Positions 16,147 to 25,486 of a stretch of 39,999 nucleotides of DNA are shown in pieces. Location of the stretch: assembly GCA_016927535.1 (NCBI GenBank), contig JAFGMM010000082.1, positions 1-39,999 of the forward strand. The letters are read 5' to 3'. The translations under genes were made by a program, and so were the position numbers. Under the pieces are notes generated by a model. It worked only from the letters and a program-made list of their open reading frames with translations, was not told the origin of the DNA and ran no database searches. The stretch is from Anaerolineae bacterium. Its GTDB lineage: Bacteria > Chloroflexota > Anaerolineae > Aggregatilineales > JAFGMM01. The stretch's first letter is position 1; every line of letters begins with the position of its first letter.

Positions 16147-18822
16147 ATGTCTGGGACCTTGCTGACTACAAAATTATATATGCCGCCGCCGCAGCTCGGC
16201 TTAGTGCCGCGCCCGCGCTTGATTGACCGCCTGGATGCCGGGTTGGATCGTAAACTAACCTTGGTGTCCGCTCCTGCCGGATTTGGTAAGACGACGCTGA
16301 TTAGCGAATGGCTGCTGCGGCGAGACTGCTGTGTGGCATGGCTTTCGCTCGACGAGCGCGACAATGACCTCGCGTGCTTCCTCACCTACTTGGTCGCGGC
16401 GCTGCGCCAGGTTGACGAGCACATCGGTAGCGCAGTCAAAAGCATGCTGCAAGTCTCGCAGCCCCTGCCGGTCGCGGAATTGATGGCGGCGCTGATTAAT
16501 GACATCGCGGGCGTTGCGCTGCCGTTCGTGCTGGCGCTGGACGATTACCACGTCATCCAGCAGACTCAAGTCCATGAAGCGCTGCATTTTCTACTGGCGC
16601 ACCGACCGGCGACGTTGCACCTGGTAATCGCCACGCGCGAGGATCCGCCACTGCCGCTGGCGCGGCTGCGTGTTCACGGCGAGATGACTGAGATACGGGC
16701 AAGTGACCTGCGCTTCACCCAGGCCGAGGCCGACGCTTTTCTCAACCAGGTATCAGGGCTGGGCCTGGAGCCGGACGAGGTCGCGGCCCTTGAAGCACGT
16801 ACCGAGGGGTGGATCGCCGGGCTTCAACTGGCGGCGCTCTCGCTGCGCAGTGATGGCGGCGATGCGCGCGATTTTATCCATGCGTTCGCCGGCGATGACC
16901 GCCACGTGATGGATTACCTGGTGGATGAAGTACTATCCCGGCAGCCGGAAGAAATCCAGCGTTTTTTGCTCCACACGGCGGTTCTAGACCGGCTCTGCGG
17001 CCCGTTGTGCGATGCGGTCTGCTCCGACCCCGCCGGGACTACCGGCCAAGAGACTCTAGAACATCTAGAGCAGGCTAATTTGTTTATCGTACCGCTGGAT
17101 AATCGACGCGAGTGGTATCGCTACCATCAACTCTTTGCCGACCTGCTGCGCTACCGGTTGCGCCGGGCGCGGACCGATGTCGCCGATTTACACCGCCAGG
17201 CCAGCGCGTGGTACGAAGCTAAAGGATTTATAACCGAAGCGGTGCATCATGCGGCAGCCGCCGACGATATCAAGCGGGTCGTGCGCCTGGCAGAGACCAA
17301 TATCATCCCGCTGATCGAACATGGGGAATTGGTCCCGCTGATCCGGCAGTTGGACATGCTGCCTAGTGACATGGTGCGCGCCCGGCCCTGGCTGTGTGTA
17401 GCACGCGCTTGGGTGCTGGTATATGCTGGGCGGCTCGACGCGCTTTCGATGCGGTTGCAAGACGCGGAGGCTGCACTTACAAAAGCTGTCGATATGGGCG
17501 AGGCCGAGAAGCGGCACATTGCCGGGCATATTGCCGCGATCTGCTCCTACGCCGAAAACCTGGCCGGGGAAACGCATCGTGTCGCAGCGCTGGCGCGCGA
17601 GGCGCTCGATCTGCTGCCCGAAGAAGACCAGCGCGCGCGCACTTTTGCCGCCTCGACCTACGGTACAGCGCTCCGGTACAGCAATCCTGCCGCAGCGGGT
17701 CCGGCCTTGATCGAAGCGCTTGCGACCAGCCGAGCCATCGGTGACTATCACCTCATCGTGGTCAACACGTGCGAGCGCGGTCTGCTGCACTTGACACAGG
17801 GTCACCTGCGCCGGGCGGCGGTCTTCTACCAGGAAGCAATTGAGATTGCCGACGAATATCGCCAGCGACACGGGCGGCATCTGCCGGCCGCCGCATACGC
17901 GCACTTGTTGATGAGCCAGGTGTTATATGAGTGGAACGATTTGGACGATGCGGTACATCACGCGGGCGAGAGCGTCGCGCTTGCCAGACCGTGGGGCCAA
18001 GTGGTCGCGCTGTCAGGCGGCTACCGCGAACTGGCAAACGCGCTACAGGCATCCGGCGACGCCAGCGGTGCGCTGGATGCCATCCAGTCGGCCAAACAGA
18101 TCGTCATCGACCTGCCTTCGTCGGTCGCCCATGTGAGTTTGATCGGCGCGTGTGAGGCACGGATCCGGCTGGCACAGGGCGATGCGGCAGCCATACAGGA
18201 CTGGGCGCAGCAGTATAAAGTTGACCTGGGCGATGAAATCAACTGCCGGAATGAGTTTCAATACCTGACCCTGGCGCGGGGACTGGTCGCGCAGGGCAAG
18301 CCGGACGACGCCATGTATTTGCTCCGGCGCATGCGCGCGGAGGCGGATAAGATGGACCGCGCACGGTATCTTGTCGAGATGCTGACGCTTCAGGCGTGGA
18401 TTTTGCAGACAAAGGGTGAGACCGAACCGGCGCTTGAAATGCTGGCGTGCGCGCTCCGGCAGGCCGAGCCGGAGCAGTATATCCGTACCTTTGTCGATGT
18501 AGGCCAGCCAATGGCGCGCCTGCTTTATGAAGCCGCCGCACAAGGCATCATGCGCGAATATGCCGGCAGGCTACTGGCGGCGTTCCCGGCCGCCGAGCCG
18601 CTGCATGCTCAAACGCTGGTGGAGCCACTCAGTGAGCGCGAGATTGAGGTGCTCCGGCTCGTCGCCGGCGGGCTGTCTAACCGGGAAATTGCCCGACGGT
18701 TGGTGCTTTCGCTGAACACAGTCAAATCGCATAATCAAAATATCTATGGCAAACTTGGCGTCGGCAGCCGGACCCAAGCAATTGCTAAGGCTAAAGCGCT
18801 GGGCATTCTGCCGGTCGAATAA
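16147..18822 (+). CDS. MalT-like LuxR-family transcriptional regulator
   Basis: A large ATP-dependent activator of 891 residues. The N-terminus has the MalT-type opening ([21 protein letters not shown]) and a Walker [10 protein letters not shown] (42-50). LALDDYHVI is the Walker B-like strand. A long helical TPR-like sensor region spans roughly 350-800. The C-terminal LuxR helix-turn-helix is clear: [20 protein letters not shown], then [18 protein letters not shown]. Such proteins bind an inducer and ATP, oligomerise and activate transcription. No sugar-utilisation operon adjoins it, so the inducer is unknown; the next gene, a small protein on the same strand, is the nearest partner. No strong Shine-Dalgarno precedes the ATG. 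A 14-bp palindrome lies in the upstream region. Confidence 0.93.
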   Translation: MSGTLLTTKLYMPPPQLGLVPRPRLIDRLDAGLDRKLTLVSAPAGFGKTTLISEWLLRRDCCVAWLSLDERDNDLACFLTYLVAALRQVDEHIGSAVKSMLQVSQPLPVAELMAALINDIAGVALPFVLALDDYHVIQQTQVHEALHFLLAHRPATLHLVIATREDPPLPLARLRVHGEMTEIRASDLRFTQAEADAFLNQVSGLGLEPDEVAALEARTEGWIAGLQLAALSLRSDGGDARDFIHAFAGDDRHVMDYLVDEVLSRQPEEIQRFLLHTAVLDRLCGPLCDAVCSDPAGTTGQETLEHLEQANLFIVPLDNRREWYRYHQLFADLLRYRLRRARTDVADLHRQASAWYEAKGFITEAVHHAAAADDIKRVVRLAETNIIPLIEHGELVPLIRQLDMLPSDMVRARPWLCVARAWVLVYAGRLDALSMRLQDAEAALTKAVDMGEAEKRHIAGHIAAICSYAENLAGETHRVAALAREALDLLPEEDQRARTFAASTYGTALRYSNPAAAGPALIEALATSRAIGDYHLIVVNTCERGLLHLTQGHLRRAAVFYQEAIEIADEYRQRHGRHLPAAAYAHLLMSQVLYEWNDLDDAVHHAGESVALARPWGQVVALSGGYRELANALQASGDASGALDAIQSAKQIVIDLPSSVAHVSLIGACEARIRLAQGDAAAIQDWAQQYKVDLGDEINCRNEFQYLTLARGLVAQGKPDDAMYLLRRMRAEADKMDRARYLVEMLTLQAWILQTKGETEPALEMLACALRQAEPEQYIRTFVDVGQPMARLLYEAAAQGIMREYAGRLLAAFPAAEPLHAQTLVEPLSEREIEVLRLVAGGLSNREIARRLVLSLNTVKSHNQNIYGKLGVGSRTQAIAKAKALGILPVE

Positions 18823-18931
18823 AACGGGTCGCCCCACGATCATACTTTTGGATGCTTACATTCATACTCTTGGGTAGTATGCTTCTTGTGGTCGATTTTT
18901 GTCGAGCCGTTGAGCAAAGGAATTGTTATTA

Positions 18932-19216
18932 ATGACAGAGCGCGAGCAGTCGCCGTTGGGGCTGGATCAACCGGCTGTTTATCAAATTCGGGTGCCGGGA
19001 CGCTTCGATGAAAGCTGGTCGGAGATTTTTGAAGGCATGGTCATCACCGTTGACAAGGAAGCCACCGGCCCGACAATTACCACGTTGACAGGCGTCGTCG
19101 CCGACCAGGCCGCGCTGCACGGCTTACTGAGGCAATTGTACGGCCTGGGGCTGCCGCTGCTTGCGGTAAACCGCATCGAAGGCGACCCAGACGAAGGACT
19201 CTGGCGAATTTTTTAG
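18932..19216 (+). CDS. Small conserved-looking protein of unknown function
   Basis: A 94-residue protein read from MTEREQSPLG. It contains YQIRVPGRFDESWSEIFEGM and ends in LLRQLYGLGLPLLAVNRIEG. I recall similar small proteins in Chloroflexota and Actinobacteria, predicted to be alpha/beta ferredoxin- or ACT-like, but no function is known to me. AAAGGA about ten bases before the ATG supports this start rather than the in-frame TTG at 18923. It follows the MalT-like regulator by about 110 bp. Its stop interleaves with that of the convergent rluD (TTAG shared). Confidence 0.7.
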   Translation: MTEREQSPLGLDQPAVYQIRVPGRFDESWSEIFEGMVITVDKEATGPTITTLTGVVADQAALHGLLRQLYGLGLPLLAVNRIEGDPDEGLWRIF

Positions 19217-20160
19217 ATTTCCAGCCCATTTTCATGTCGCAGCCGATCCAGGACGGTTTGGAGATCAGGCGGCAGCAGCGCTTCTATGGTGATCTTCTCG
19301 CCAGTGCTAGGCTGCGCAAATGTCATACCCGCAGCGTGCAGAAATTGATATCCGAGCCGGATCGCGCCCTTGCGCCGCCCATATACCGGGTCGCCAACGA
19401 TGGGGCAGCCGATGAAACGCATATGCACCCGGATTTGATGTGTACGCCCGGTCAGTGGCTCGGCCCGGACCAGAGCATATTCGTCATACCATTCGAGCAC
19501 ACGGTACACGGTGACGGCCTCGCGCCCGCCGCGCACAACCGCCATGCGTTTACGCTGTTTGGGGTCACGGCCAACCGGCGCGTTGATCTGGCCTTCAGGC
19601 GTCGGCGGGTGTCCCTCGACCAGGGCCAGGTAGTATTTCTGGATGGTGCGCTGCGCAAACTGCCGCATCAGCGTCAGGCGGGCCGGCTCGGTCTTGGCAA
19701 TCAAAATCACGCCGGAGGTGTCTTTATCGAGCCGATGCACGATGCCTGCCCGGTCGCGCCCGCCAACGCTCGCAATCTGGGGCCAGCGCGCCAGCGCCGC
19801 GTTGACCAGGGTACCTTCGCGGTTGCCGTAAGCCGGATGCACCACCATCCCGGCGGGTTTGTTGATCACAGCGAGGTCATCGTCTTCATAGATCACATCA
19901 AGCGGGATAGCTTCGGGCGCAGTCTCGACCGGGAGCGGCGGTGGGATGCGCACGACAATGTGTTCGCGACCCTCCAGCCGGTACGATGCCTTAACCAAGC
20001 GCCCGTCCACCGTCACAAAGCCATCTTTGATAAAGCGCTGGATTTGAGCGCGCGAGCGGCCGGCCAGTACGTCCACGATAGCGAGGTCGAGGCGCATACC
20101 GACGTGGATTTCGGGTGCGGCGTCGAAAGCAACGACGACAGTTTCAGTCGAGTTGGTCAT
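19213..20160 (-). CDS. rluD: RluD-type large-subunit rRNA pseudouridine synthase
   Basis: This enzyme isomerises uridines to pseudouridine in 23S rRNA. It has 315 residues with an N-terminal S4 RNA-binding domain (MRLDLAIVDVLAGRSRAQIQ and on, about 22-75), then the catalytic domain with HRLDKDTSGV (142-151; Asp145 is the catalytic aspartate) and the C-terminal RTHQIRVHMRFIGCPIVGD. These are the RluA/RluC/RluD family hallmarks; the S4 domain and length fit RluD or RluC. In many genomes the gene sits near lspA; here it does not. Its stop overlaps that of the convergent small gene by 4 bp. Confidence 0.92.
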   Translation of the reverse strand: MTNSTETVVVAFDAAPEIHVGMRLDLAIVDVLAGRSRAQIQRFIKDGFVTVDGRLVKASYRLEGREHIVVRIPPPLPVETAPEAIPLDVIYEDDDLAVINKPAGMVVHPAYGNREGTLVNAALARWPQIASVGGRDRAGIVHRLDKDTSGVILIAKTEPARLTLMRQFAQRTIQKYYLALVEGHPPTPEGQINAPVGRDPKQRKRMAVVRGGREAVTVYRVLEWYDEYALVRAEPLTGRTHQIRVHMRFIGCPIVGDPVYGRRKGAIRLGYQFLHAAGMTFAQPSTGEKITIEALLPPDLQTVLDRLRHENGLEI

Positions 20161-20305
20161 ATCAAGAGCTTACCACAGAAACACAGGACGGAAAAACCGA
20201 AAATGCGCGGGGTTGCGAAAACGATGTTAATTTGTGCGCCAAGTTGTGATACACTGGGTACAGGTTTTAGTCTTAGATGAATAAGGATCATCGAGGACAC
20301 ACATC

Positions 20306-20656
20306 ATGGGCTTTGACTTCGACAAATACGACGATTCAAAGGACAAGGCGCGCGCAAAGCGCCTCAAGGAACAGCGTGTTAAGCGGCATGATCCCGGCCC
20401 AAAAGTGAAGGCCAACTGGGACCCTCAGCGCCGGCAGAAGCGCAAAAGCGCTTTCCGAATCGTCGCCATCTGGCAGTCGTTAGGGTCGCGCACGAAGGGC
20501 GCCATCGTCGGCTTGATATTCGGCATGGTGGCTTTCGTGCCGATGGTGCTCTTTTTAGAGGGCTGGTACAAACTTCTGGGGATACCGGCACTTCTAATTA
20601 TGATTGTGGTATGGATGGTAATCTATAAGATGCTGGACAGCATCACCGATTTTTAG
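20306..20656 (+). CDS. Small two-helix membrane protein of unknown function
   Basis: A 116-residue protein. The first 50 residues are hydrophilic and strongly basic (many Lys/Arg, suggesting RNA, DNA or membrane-surface contact). Two transmembrane segments follow, at about 65-84 and 91-110, with a short loop (EGWYK) between them. The ATG is preceded by CGAGGACACACATC, giving a GAGGA site at suitable distance. It stands alone, divergent from rluD and convergent with the M28 peptidase gene. I do not recognise the family. Confidence 0.7.
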   Translation: MGFDFDKYDDSKDKARAKRLKEQRVKRHDPGPKVKANWDPQRRQKRKSAFRIVAIWQSLGSRTKGAIVGLIFGMVAFVPMVLFLEGWYKLLGIPALLIMIVVWMVIYKMLDSITDF

Positions 20657-20670
20657 CCCTGTGCCGCGGA

Positions 20671-22089
20671 TTATGGATTGATCGGTACCTCGGCGCTAAA
20701 AGGCCCCTGGCGCCCATCGGCGTCAACGGCAGCGACCGCGGCATAGTGCATGCCGCCGAAGATGTCGTCGTTGGCGGGCGGCGCAAAGCGATCGGCGGCT
20801 TCGATTTCCACCCGGCGGTCATAGACCAGCGAGTCGACCCGGCGCACGGCGATGATGTGCCCGGCAGCGTCGGGAGCCGCCACCCACGAGAGCGAATTGT
20901 TTTCAGGATCAAAAACAACTGAGGCTGGCGGCGCAGGGCCGTCGGCGAGCGCTAGCAGCGTCACGAGTACGACGCGAGTCACGCGCGCCATGTAGCCCGC
21001 CGAGATGCGCTCCATCGTATCGTGCACCGAGTTGGTGCGATCGGGAACTTCGGCGGCCTCGATCAGACGAACCGCTGCATAGCCGGCATCGCTGAAAGTT
21101 ATATGATCGCCCCAGTGCTCCGCGCGATCTGCGGTAGGTTGAACATCGACCGCGAAGTCAGGCATATAGCGCGCGGCGGCGAACTGCACGAGGCGCGCGA
21201 GGTGACGCGAGGGCGAGGCGTCGGGCGGTGCGGCGAACAGGCGCACCCGGTCGGCGATCATGCTCCCGTCGGGGAGTTGTTGTGCACCCACAATATCCAG
21301 GTTAATCACCGCGCGCACATCTAGGTTCTCGCCTTCCACGACATCGGCCAAAAAGGCCTGGCTCCCTTGCCGCCCGGTTTCTTCGGCGGAGAACGCGGCA
21401 AACATGATGGTCGTGCGGTGCTGGCGTTGCGCCATGATGCGCGCGCATTCCAACATTACCGCGACGCCTGACGCATTGTCGTCAGCGCCGGGTGCCGGCG
21501 AGGCAGCGTCGCCATATTCGGATATCGAGTCATAATGCGCGCCGATGATAATGACTTGGTTCACCCGGTCGCCGGAGCCGGGCAGGTAAGCCAGCACGTT
21601 GGTTTGCGTGGTGACAAGGCCGCGCCACTCCAGCGTGAAGGGATGCGACATGATGACAAAGGGAACGCCGTTAACACGGGCCTGCTCTTGAATCTGTTCA
21701 AACTGTTTGATGATCCAGGCGCGCGCGCCGCCAATGCCTGTCGTGGTACTGCCGGGATCGGCGTTAACGAAGCGCGTACCGAAGTTTTGCAGCGTATCTA
21801 CGCTGATGAGCAGCCGGTCGCTGTCAACCTGTACCAGATAGGAGGCGATACCGGCGTCGATGGCGGTGGGAGTGACGGTCGGTGTATCGGCGGGCAGAGC
21901 GGTTAGCGTACCGGTAGGCGAAGGCGCTGCATCGGATGGGGTTCCGGCTGTAGCAGACGGGAGCGCAGTAACAGGTGGAAGGAAAGTCGGGGTAGGCGGC
22001 TCGGTAAAGGTGCATGCCAGTGCACCCAAAAACAGCGGGAATAAAAACAAGAAAAGGGAAAGCGCCGTGCGTTTTAATTCTAACTTCAT
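20671..22089 (-). CDS. M28-family aminopeptidase lipoprotein
   Basis: A surface lipoprotein of 472 residues. The signal MKLELKRTALSLFLFLFPLF ends in the lipobox LGALAC (Cys26), followed by a Thr/Pro-rich linker. The di-zinc M28 ligands are all visible: His185 in GAHYDS, Asp203 in GADDNASG, Glu236-Glu237 in FSAEETGRQG, Asp265 in INLDIVG and His356 in NSVHDTMERI. A C-terminal fibronectin-III-like segment (PPASVVFDPENNSLSWVAA and on) follows. It would remove N-terminal residues from extracellular peptides. I chose the ATG at 22089 because it gives the signal peptide. No ribosome site precedes it, but TACAAT ends eight bases before the ATG, so a leaderless transcript is possible. Confidence 0.9.
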   Translation of the reverse strand: MKLELKRTALSLFLFLFPLFLGALACTFTEPPTPTFLPPVTALPSATAGTPSDAAPSPTGTLTALPADTPTVTPTAIDAGIASYLVQVDSDRLLISVDTLQNFGTRFVNADPGSTTTGIGGARAWIIKQFEQIQEQARVNGVPFVIMSHPFTLEWRGLVTTQTNVLAYLPGSGDRVNQVIIIGAHYDSISEYGDAASPAPGADDNASGVAVMLECARIMAQRQHRTTIMFAAFSAEETGRQGSQAFLADVVEGENLDVRAVINLDIVGAQQLPDGSMIADRVRLFAAPPDASPSRHLARLVQFAAARYMPDFAVDVQPTADRAEHWGDHITFSDAGYAAVRLIEAAEVPDRTNSVHDTMERISAGYMARVTRVVLVTLLALADGPAPPASVVFDPENNSLSWVAAPDAAGHIIAVRRVDSLVYDRRVEIEAADRFAPPANDDIFGGMHYAAVAAVDADGRQGPFSAEVPINP

Positions 22090-22590
22090 GGCGCTTATTG
22101 TAGCATTGACAAGTTGGGGCGCAACGGCTACTCGACAAGCTTGCCTGGGCCGGCATACCAGCATCTACAATGCGCATTTGTTACAAACACCCCTTGAAAA
22201 AGCACACTTTTTCTAATATGATGTAATCACACGATCTGATTCGTTTCTTTCACTCCTCTGGAGGTGGAGCTGTGAGTCCAAAGCTGGCTCACTTATCACA
22301 ACAGCATAACAAACGAGCGCCGGCTTTTGATTCGTGGCTCCCGCAACTCCTTTACACCTTTCGACAAAGGGAACAGAAGCGGCACGATCCGTAGCCGCGC
22401 CCGTCTTGAGACCGGTTTTCGATATCCGCATACAGCGCGAAGAAAAACCTCGACAGTGTGTCGAGAGTTCTGTATTCGCGTTGCTATTTAGTTTGAAGGT
22501 TATATATTTGCTCTATATAAATATCTATACAAAAATTTCACAAACAGATATTGACATATGGCGCTCGCCATGATAAGCTGGTTGTAGAAT
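22090..22590. other. Gene-free region upstream of tRNA-Gln
   Basis: No convincing gene is visible in these 501 bp. It contains a 7-bp perfect hairpin CTCGACA-GTG-TGTCGAG at 22449-22465. A strongly AT-rich stretch at about 22490-22560 leads into the tRNA promoter. Confidence 0.5.
22551..22577 (+). promoter_or_regulatory. Probable tRNA-Gln promoter
   Basis: An exact TTGACA at 22551-22556 is followed after 15 bp by GATAAG at 22572-22577. Transcription would start near 22584, a few bases before the mature tRNA 5' end at 22591. The -10 is only a four-of-six match. Confidence 0.5.
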
Positions 22591-22662
22591 TGGGGGATAG
22601 TTTAATCGGCAGAACGATGGACTTTGGATCCGTCAGTTGTGGTTCGAATCCACATCCCCCAA
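22591..22662 (+). tRNA. tRNA-Gln (anticodon TTG)
   Basis: A 72-nt cloverleaf can be folded by hand. The acceptor arms TGGGGGA (22591-22597) and TCCCCCA (22655-22661) pair fully. The anticodon stem ATGGA/TCCGT encloses CTTTGGA with anticodon TTG at 22624-22626, reading CAA. The T arm is TGTGG-TTCGAAT-CCACA. The discriminator base is A at 22662. The CCA end is not encoded, so it must be added enzymatically. Confidence 0.95.
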
Positions 22663-22706
22663 CTCCGGTCGTGCATTCGCTCGCGCACGCATGACCGTCT
22701 TTCCTT

Positions 22707-22745
22707 GCGGGCCGGGTGCACAAGTCCCCCCTTCACCCGGCCCGC
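22707..22745 (+). terminator. Strong 12-bp hairpin after tRNA-Gln
   Basis: GCGGGCCGGGTG at 22707-22718 pairs perfectly with CACCCGGCCCGC at 22734-22745 over a 15-nt loop. It lies 45 nt after the tRNA and just before the rhaI promoter, the expected place for a terminator. No U-run follows, so the mechanism is uncertain. Confidence 0.5.
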
Positions 22746-22749
22746 ACTG

Positions 22750-22777
22750 TTGATAAGTACACCAAATGCCGTACAAT
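22750..22777 (+). promoter_or_regulatory. Sigma70-type promoter for the rhamnose isomerase operon
   Basis: TTGATA at 22750-22755 and TACAAT at 22772-22777, spaced by 16 bp, each match the consensus at five of six positions. Transcription would start near 22784, leaving a leader of about 32 nt with AAGGAG at 22801-22806. Confidence 0.55.
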
Positions 22778-22815
22778 CTAGGCGTGACCCGTATACAGAC
22801 AAGGAGAAACCGAGC

Positions 22816-24021
22816 ATGGATCATCAAGCCGATTACGAGCGCCTGGCGGGAAAACTCACCGCGCGCGGCATTGACGTAGAAGCGGTTAAGGTCAAGCTCA
22901 AGACCCAGCACGTCGAGACGCCATCCTGGGGCTACGGCAACAGCGGTACCCGCTTCCAGACGTTTGGCTGGCCCGGCGCGGCGCGTGACGTGTACGAGAA
23001 GATCGCCGACGCCGCGTACATTCACAAGCTCACCGGCATCGCGCCGACCGTGGCGCTGCATATCCCGTGGGACAAGACTGACGATTGGGATGGTCTGGCC
23101 GGCTACGCCGAGGGAAAAGGCGTCGGCATCGGCGCGATCAACCCTAACTTGTTCCAGGATCAAGAGTACAAGCTCGGCAGCATCACCAACCCCAACCCGG
23201 CTGTCCGCGAGCAGGCCATCGCGCACATGGTCGAATGCTGCGAGATCATGAAAAAGACTGGCAGCGATATCCTGAGCCTATGGTTCGCCGACGGCACCAA
23301 CTACGCCGGGCAGGACAGCATCAGCGGGCGCAAGCAGCGCATGGAAGCGGCGCTGGCGGAAGTCTACAAATACCTGCCGGAGGGCGCGCGGATGCTCATC
23401 GAGTACAAGTTCTTCGAGCCGGCCTTCTACCACACCGACTTTGCCGATTGGGGTACGGCCTATGCGACCGCGCTCAAGTTGGGCGAGCAGGCGCAGGTGT
23501 TGGTCGATACCGGTCACCATGCGCCGGGCACCAACATCGCGCACATCGTCGCTTTCCTGCTTGACGAAGGGCGATTAGGCGGCTTCCACCTCAACGCACG
23601 CAAGTACGCCGACGATGACTTGATCGTCGGCACGGTCAACCCGTTTGAGGTGTTCGAGATTTACACCGAGCTGGCCGCGGCGGGCGAAAAGGCCAAGGAT
23701 GTGGCGTATATGATCGACCAGAGCCACAACATCGAACCGAAGCTCGAGGCGATGCTGCTGAGCGTGCTTAACTGCCAGCGGGCTTATGCAAAAGCGCTCA
23801 TCGTAAACTATGATGGGCTACGCCAGAAGCAGCACGCCGGCGACGTGTTGGGCGGTCACATGACTTTGACAGAGGCTTTCGAGACCGACGTAGAGCCGCT
23901 GCTGGCGCAGGTGCGCGTCGAGATGGGCTGCCCCGCCGACCCGATGGCATTCTACCATGCCGATGATTACGCCAAGAAGGTCGCGGATGAGCGCGGCAGC
24001 GGCGGCAAAGGTTGGACATAA
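22816..24021 (+). CDS. rhaI: RhaI-type L-rhamnose / sugar isomerase
   Basis: A TIM-barrel aldose-ketose isomerase of about 401 residues, resembling the RhaI group (Pseudomonas stutzeri and Gram-positive type), which interconverts L-rhamnose and L-rhamnulose and is often broad in specificity. Visible active-site segments are LIEYKFFEP (194-202), [11 protein letters not shown] (230-240) and [12 protein letters not shown] (257-268), which supply the metal-binding Glu, Asp and His residues. The ATG at 22816 has AAGGAG ten bases upstream. In-frame upstream codons run back through the tRNA and are not real. No rhamnulose kinase, aldolase or transporter adjoins. The next gene follows by 2 bp and encodes a phosphodiesterase, so the physiological sugar may not be rhamnose. 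Confidence 0.88.
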   Translation: MDHQADYERLAGKLTARGIDVEAVKVKLKTQHVETPSWGYGNSGTRFQTFGWPGAARDVYEKIADAAYIHKLTGIAPTVALHIPWDKTDDWDGLAGYAEGKGVGIGAINPNLFQDQEYKLGSITNPNPAVREQAIAHMVECCEIMKKTGSDILSLWFADGTNYAGQDSISGRKQRMEAALAEVYKYLPEGARMLIEYKFFEPAFYHTDFADWGTAYATALKLGEQAQVLVDTGHHAPGTNIAHIVAFLLDEGRLGGFHLNARKYADDDLIVGTVNPFEVFEIYTELAAAGEKAKDVAYMIDQSHNIEPKLEAMLLSVLNCQRAYAKALIVNYDGLRQKQHAGDVLGGHMTLTEAFETDVEPLLAQVRVEMGCPADPMAFYHADDYAKKVADERGSGGKGWT

Positions 24022-24023
24022 GC

Positions 24024-25442
24024 ATGGCGCTGATCGATTTACCTGAGACCGGCTGCGGGGCAGATTGTGCGCTGGCGAAACGCCATGCCCCGCGCCTCCG
24101 CTTCGATGCGCGCGAGCCGTTTCTACCCGGCGCGGTGGGGTATACCGTGTTCCGGGCAGACGGCCCGTCGCCGTCTTTCCCGCGCGATATCGCGCTGCCC
24201 GAAGGCATGGCCTGCGCTATCGAGTACGCCGTGTGGTGGGATTGGGATATCCAGCACCTCTACGAGCTTGAGCACGTTTGGGTTTACCTGGATGCGGACG
24301 GGCACGTCTGGCACGGCGAGGCGAGCTGGCACGGCGGCTATCATGTCATGGAAGATGCGAACGGCGCCCTTCCGCTTGAAGATGGGCGTCTGGTCATCTA
24401 CTCTGAGCCGGGCAAGCACGCTTTTGCGCCTTCGCCGGCTTGGTTGCTGGAGCGGGCCGAGACGACAAACCGTTCGTGTGGGCGCTTCGCCGGGATAGGT
24501 GGACTGCTCGTCACGCCGTTGTTCGAGGACGCGCTGCGCGCGGGCCGCACGCCGCTTGCCGACCAGCTTGCGCATACTTACCTGGAGCGCTGCGCCTTCG
24601 AGCCGGCTTATGCCTTCGACAAAGTTTTCGACCTGGCGGAGGCGCCTTTTGTCCCCTGGGCGGCGCTCGAAGCGTGGATTCCGCAGCGCGTGAACGGCTG
24701 GCTTGCCGAGCTTGCCACGACCATCCCGCCCGGCGCGCGGCGAGTGCTGCGCATCGCGCATCGCGGCGCGTCGGCCTACGCGCAGGAGAACTCGCCCGCC
24801 GCGATCCGCAAGGCGGCGGAGGTCGGCGCGGACATGGTGGAAATCGACATCCGCGCCACCGCCGACGACGTGCCGGTCGTGATCCATGACTTTGGCCTGA
24901 AGCGCATCTTCGGCGTGGAAGGTGTGGTATCAGACCTGACGCTGGCCGAACTGCGCGCGCTCACCCCGCCCGGCTGCGAGCCGGTCCCGACCTTCGCGGA
25001 GGTGGTCGAACTGTGCGCCGATCTGTGGGTGAGGCTTTACCTGGACATCAAGCAGATTACTGAAACTTCGGGCGCGTCTATGTTCGAGACGCTGGATGAG
25101 CACGACATGACCGATCATGCCATCTTTGGGGCGTTCCGGCCCGACGTGCTGGCAGAGATCAAGGCGCACGCGCCCAAGGCGCAAACATCCATTCTCTTTA
25201 ACTCGGCGCACGTTGACCCGGTTCTGTTGGCGCAGTCGATTCATGCAAGCTATGTCCATCCGTGCTGGGGGCACCTCGCGCCCGAACCGCATAAGCTGCT
25301 GACGGCGGACTGGCTCCGGCGGGTGCGGGATGCCGGGCTGGGCGTGGTGACTTGGCACGAGCAACGCCCGGCGGAAATCGCGGCGCTCAAGGCGCTGGGC
25401 GTGAGCGGCATCTGCTCCGACCGGCCCGATTTGCTGCTTTGA
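24024..25442 (+). CDS. Glycerophosphodiester phosphodiesterase with an unrecognised N-terminal domain
   Basis: A 472-residue protein. Residues about 242-472 form a GDPD TIM barrel with the catalytic set IAHRGAS (His246, Arg247), QENSP (Glu255, Asn256), VEIDIRA (Glu273, Asp275) and VIHDFG (His288, Asp289). It would hydrolyse glycerophosphodiesters to glycerol-3-phosphate and an alcohol. Residues 1-240 are an unrecognised domain rich in Trp and His (WWDWDIQHLYELEHVWVYLD, then HVWHGEASWHGGYH). No signal peptide is seen, so it is probably cytoplasmic. The start ATG is 2 bp after the isomerase stop, so the two are co-transcribed; an in-frame TTG at 24012 is less likely. Confidence 0.87.
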   Translation: MALIDLPETGCGADCALAKRHAPRLRFDAREPFLPGAVGYTVFRADGPSPSFPRDIALPEGMACAIEYAVWWDWDIQHLYELEHVWVYLDADGHVWHGEASWHGGYHVMEDANGALPLEDGRLVIYSEPGKHAFAPSPAWLLERAETTNRSCGRFAGIGGLLVTPLFEDALRAGRTPLADQLAHTYLERCAFEPAYAFDKVFDLAEAPFVPWAALEAWIPQRVNGWLAELATTIPPGARRVLRIAHRGASAYAQENSPAAIRKAAEVGADMVEIDIRATADDVPVVIHDFGLKRIFGVEGVVSDLTLAELRALTPPGCEPVPTFAEVVELCADLWVRLYLDIKQITETSGASMFETLDEHDMTDHAIFGAFRPDVLAEIKAHAPKAQTSILFNSAHVDPVLLAQSIHASYVHPCWGHLAPEPHKLLTADWLRRVRDAGLGVVTWHEQRPAEIAALKALGVSGICSDRPDLLL

Positions 25443-25486
25443 CGGCAAGAACGACCGTTCCTAGAATGGCGTCAGGGATTTGAGCA

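Noticed and set aside
22624-22815. Upstream extension of the rhamnose isomerase back into the tRNA gene
   Set aside because: The tRNA cloverleaf, a promoter at 22750-22777 and AAGGAG before 22816 all place the start at 22816.
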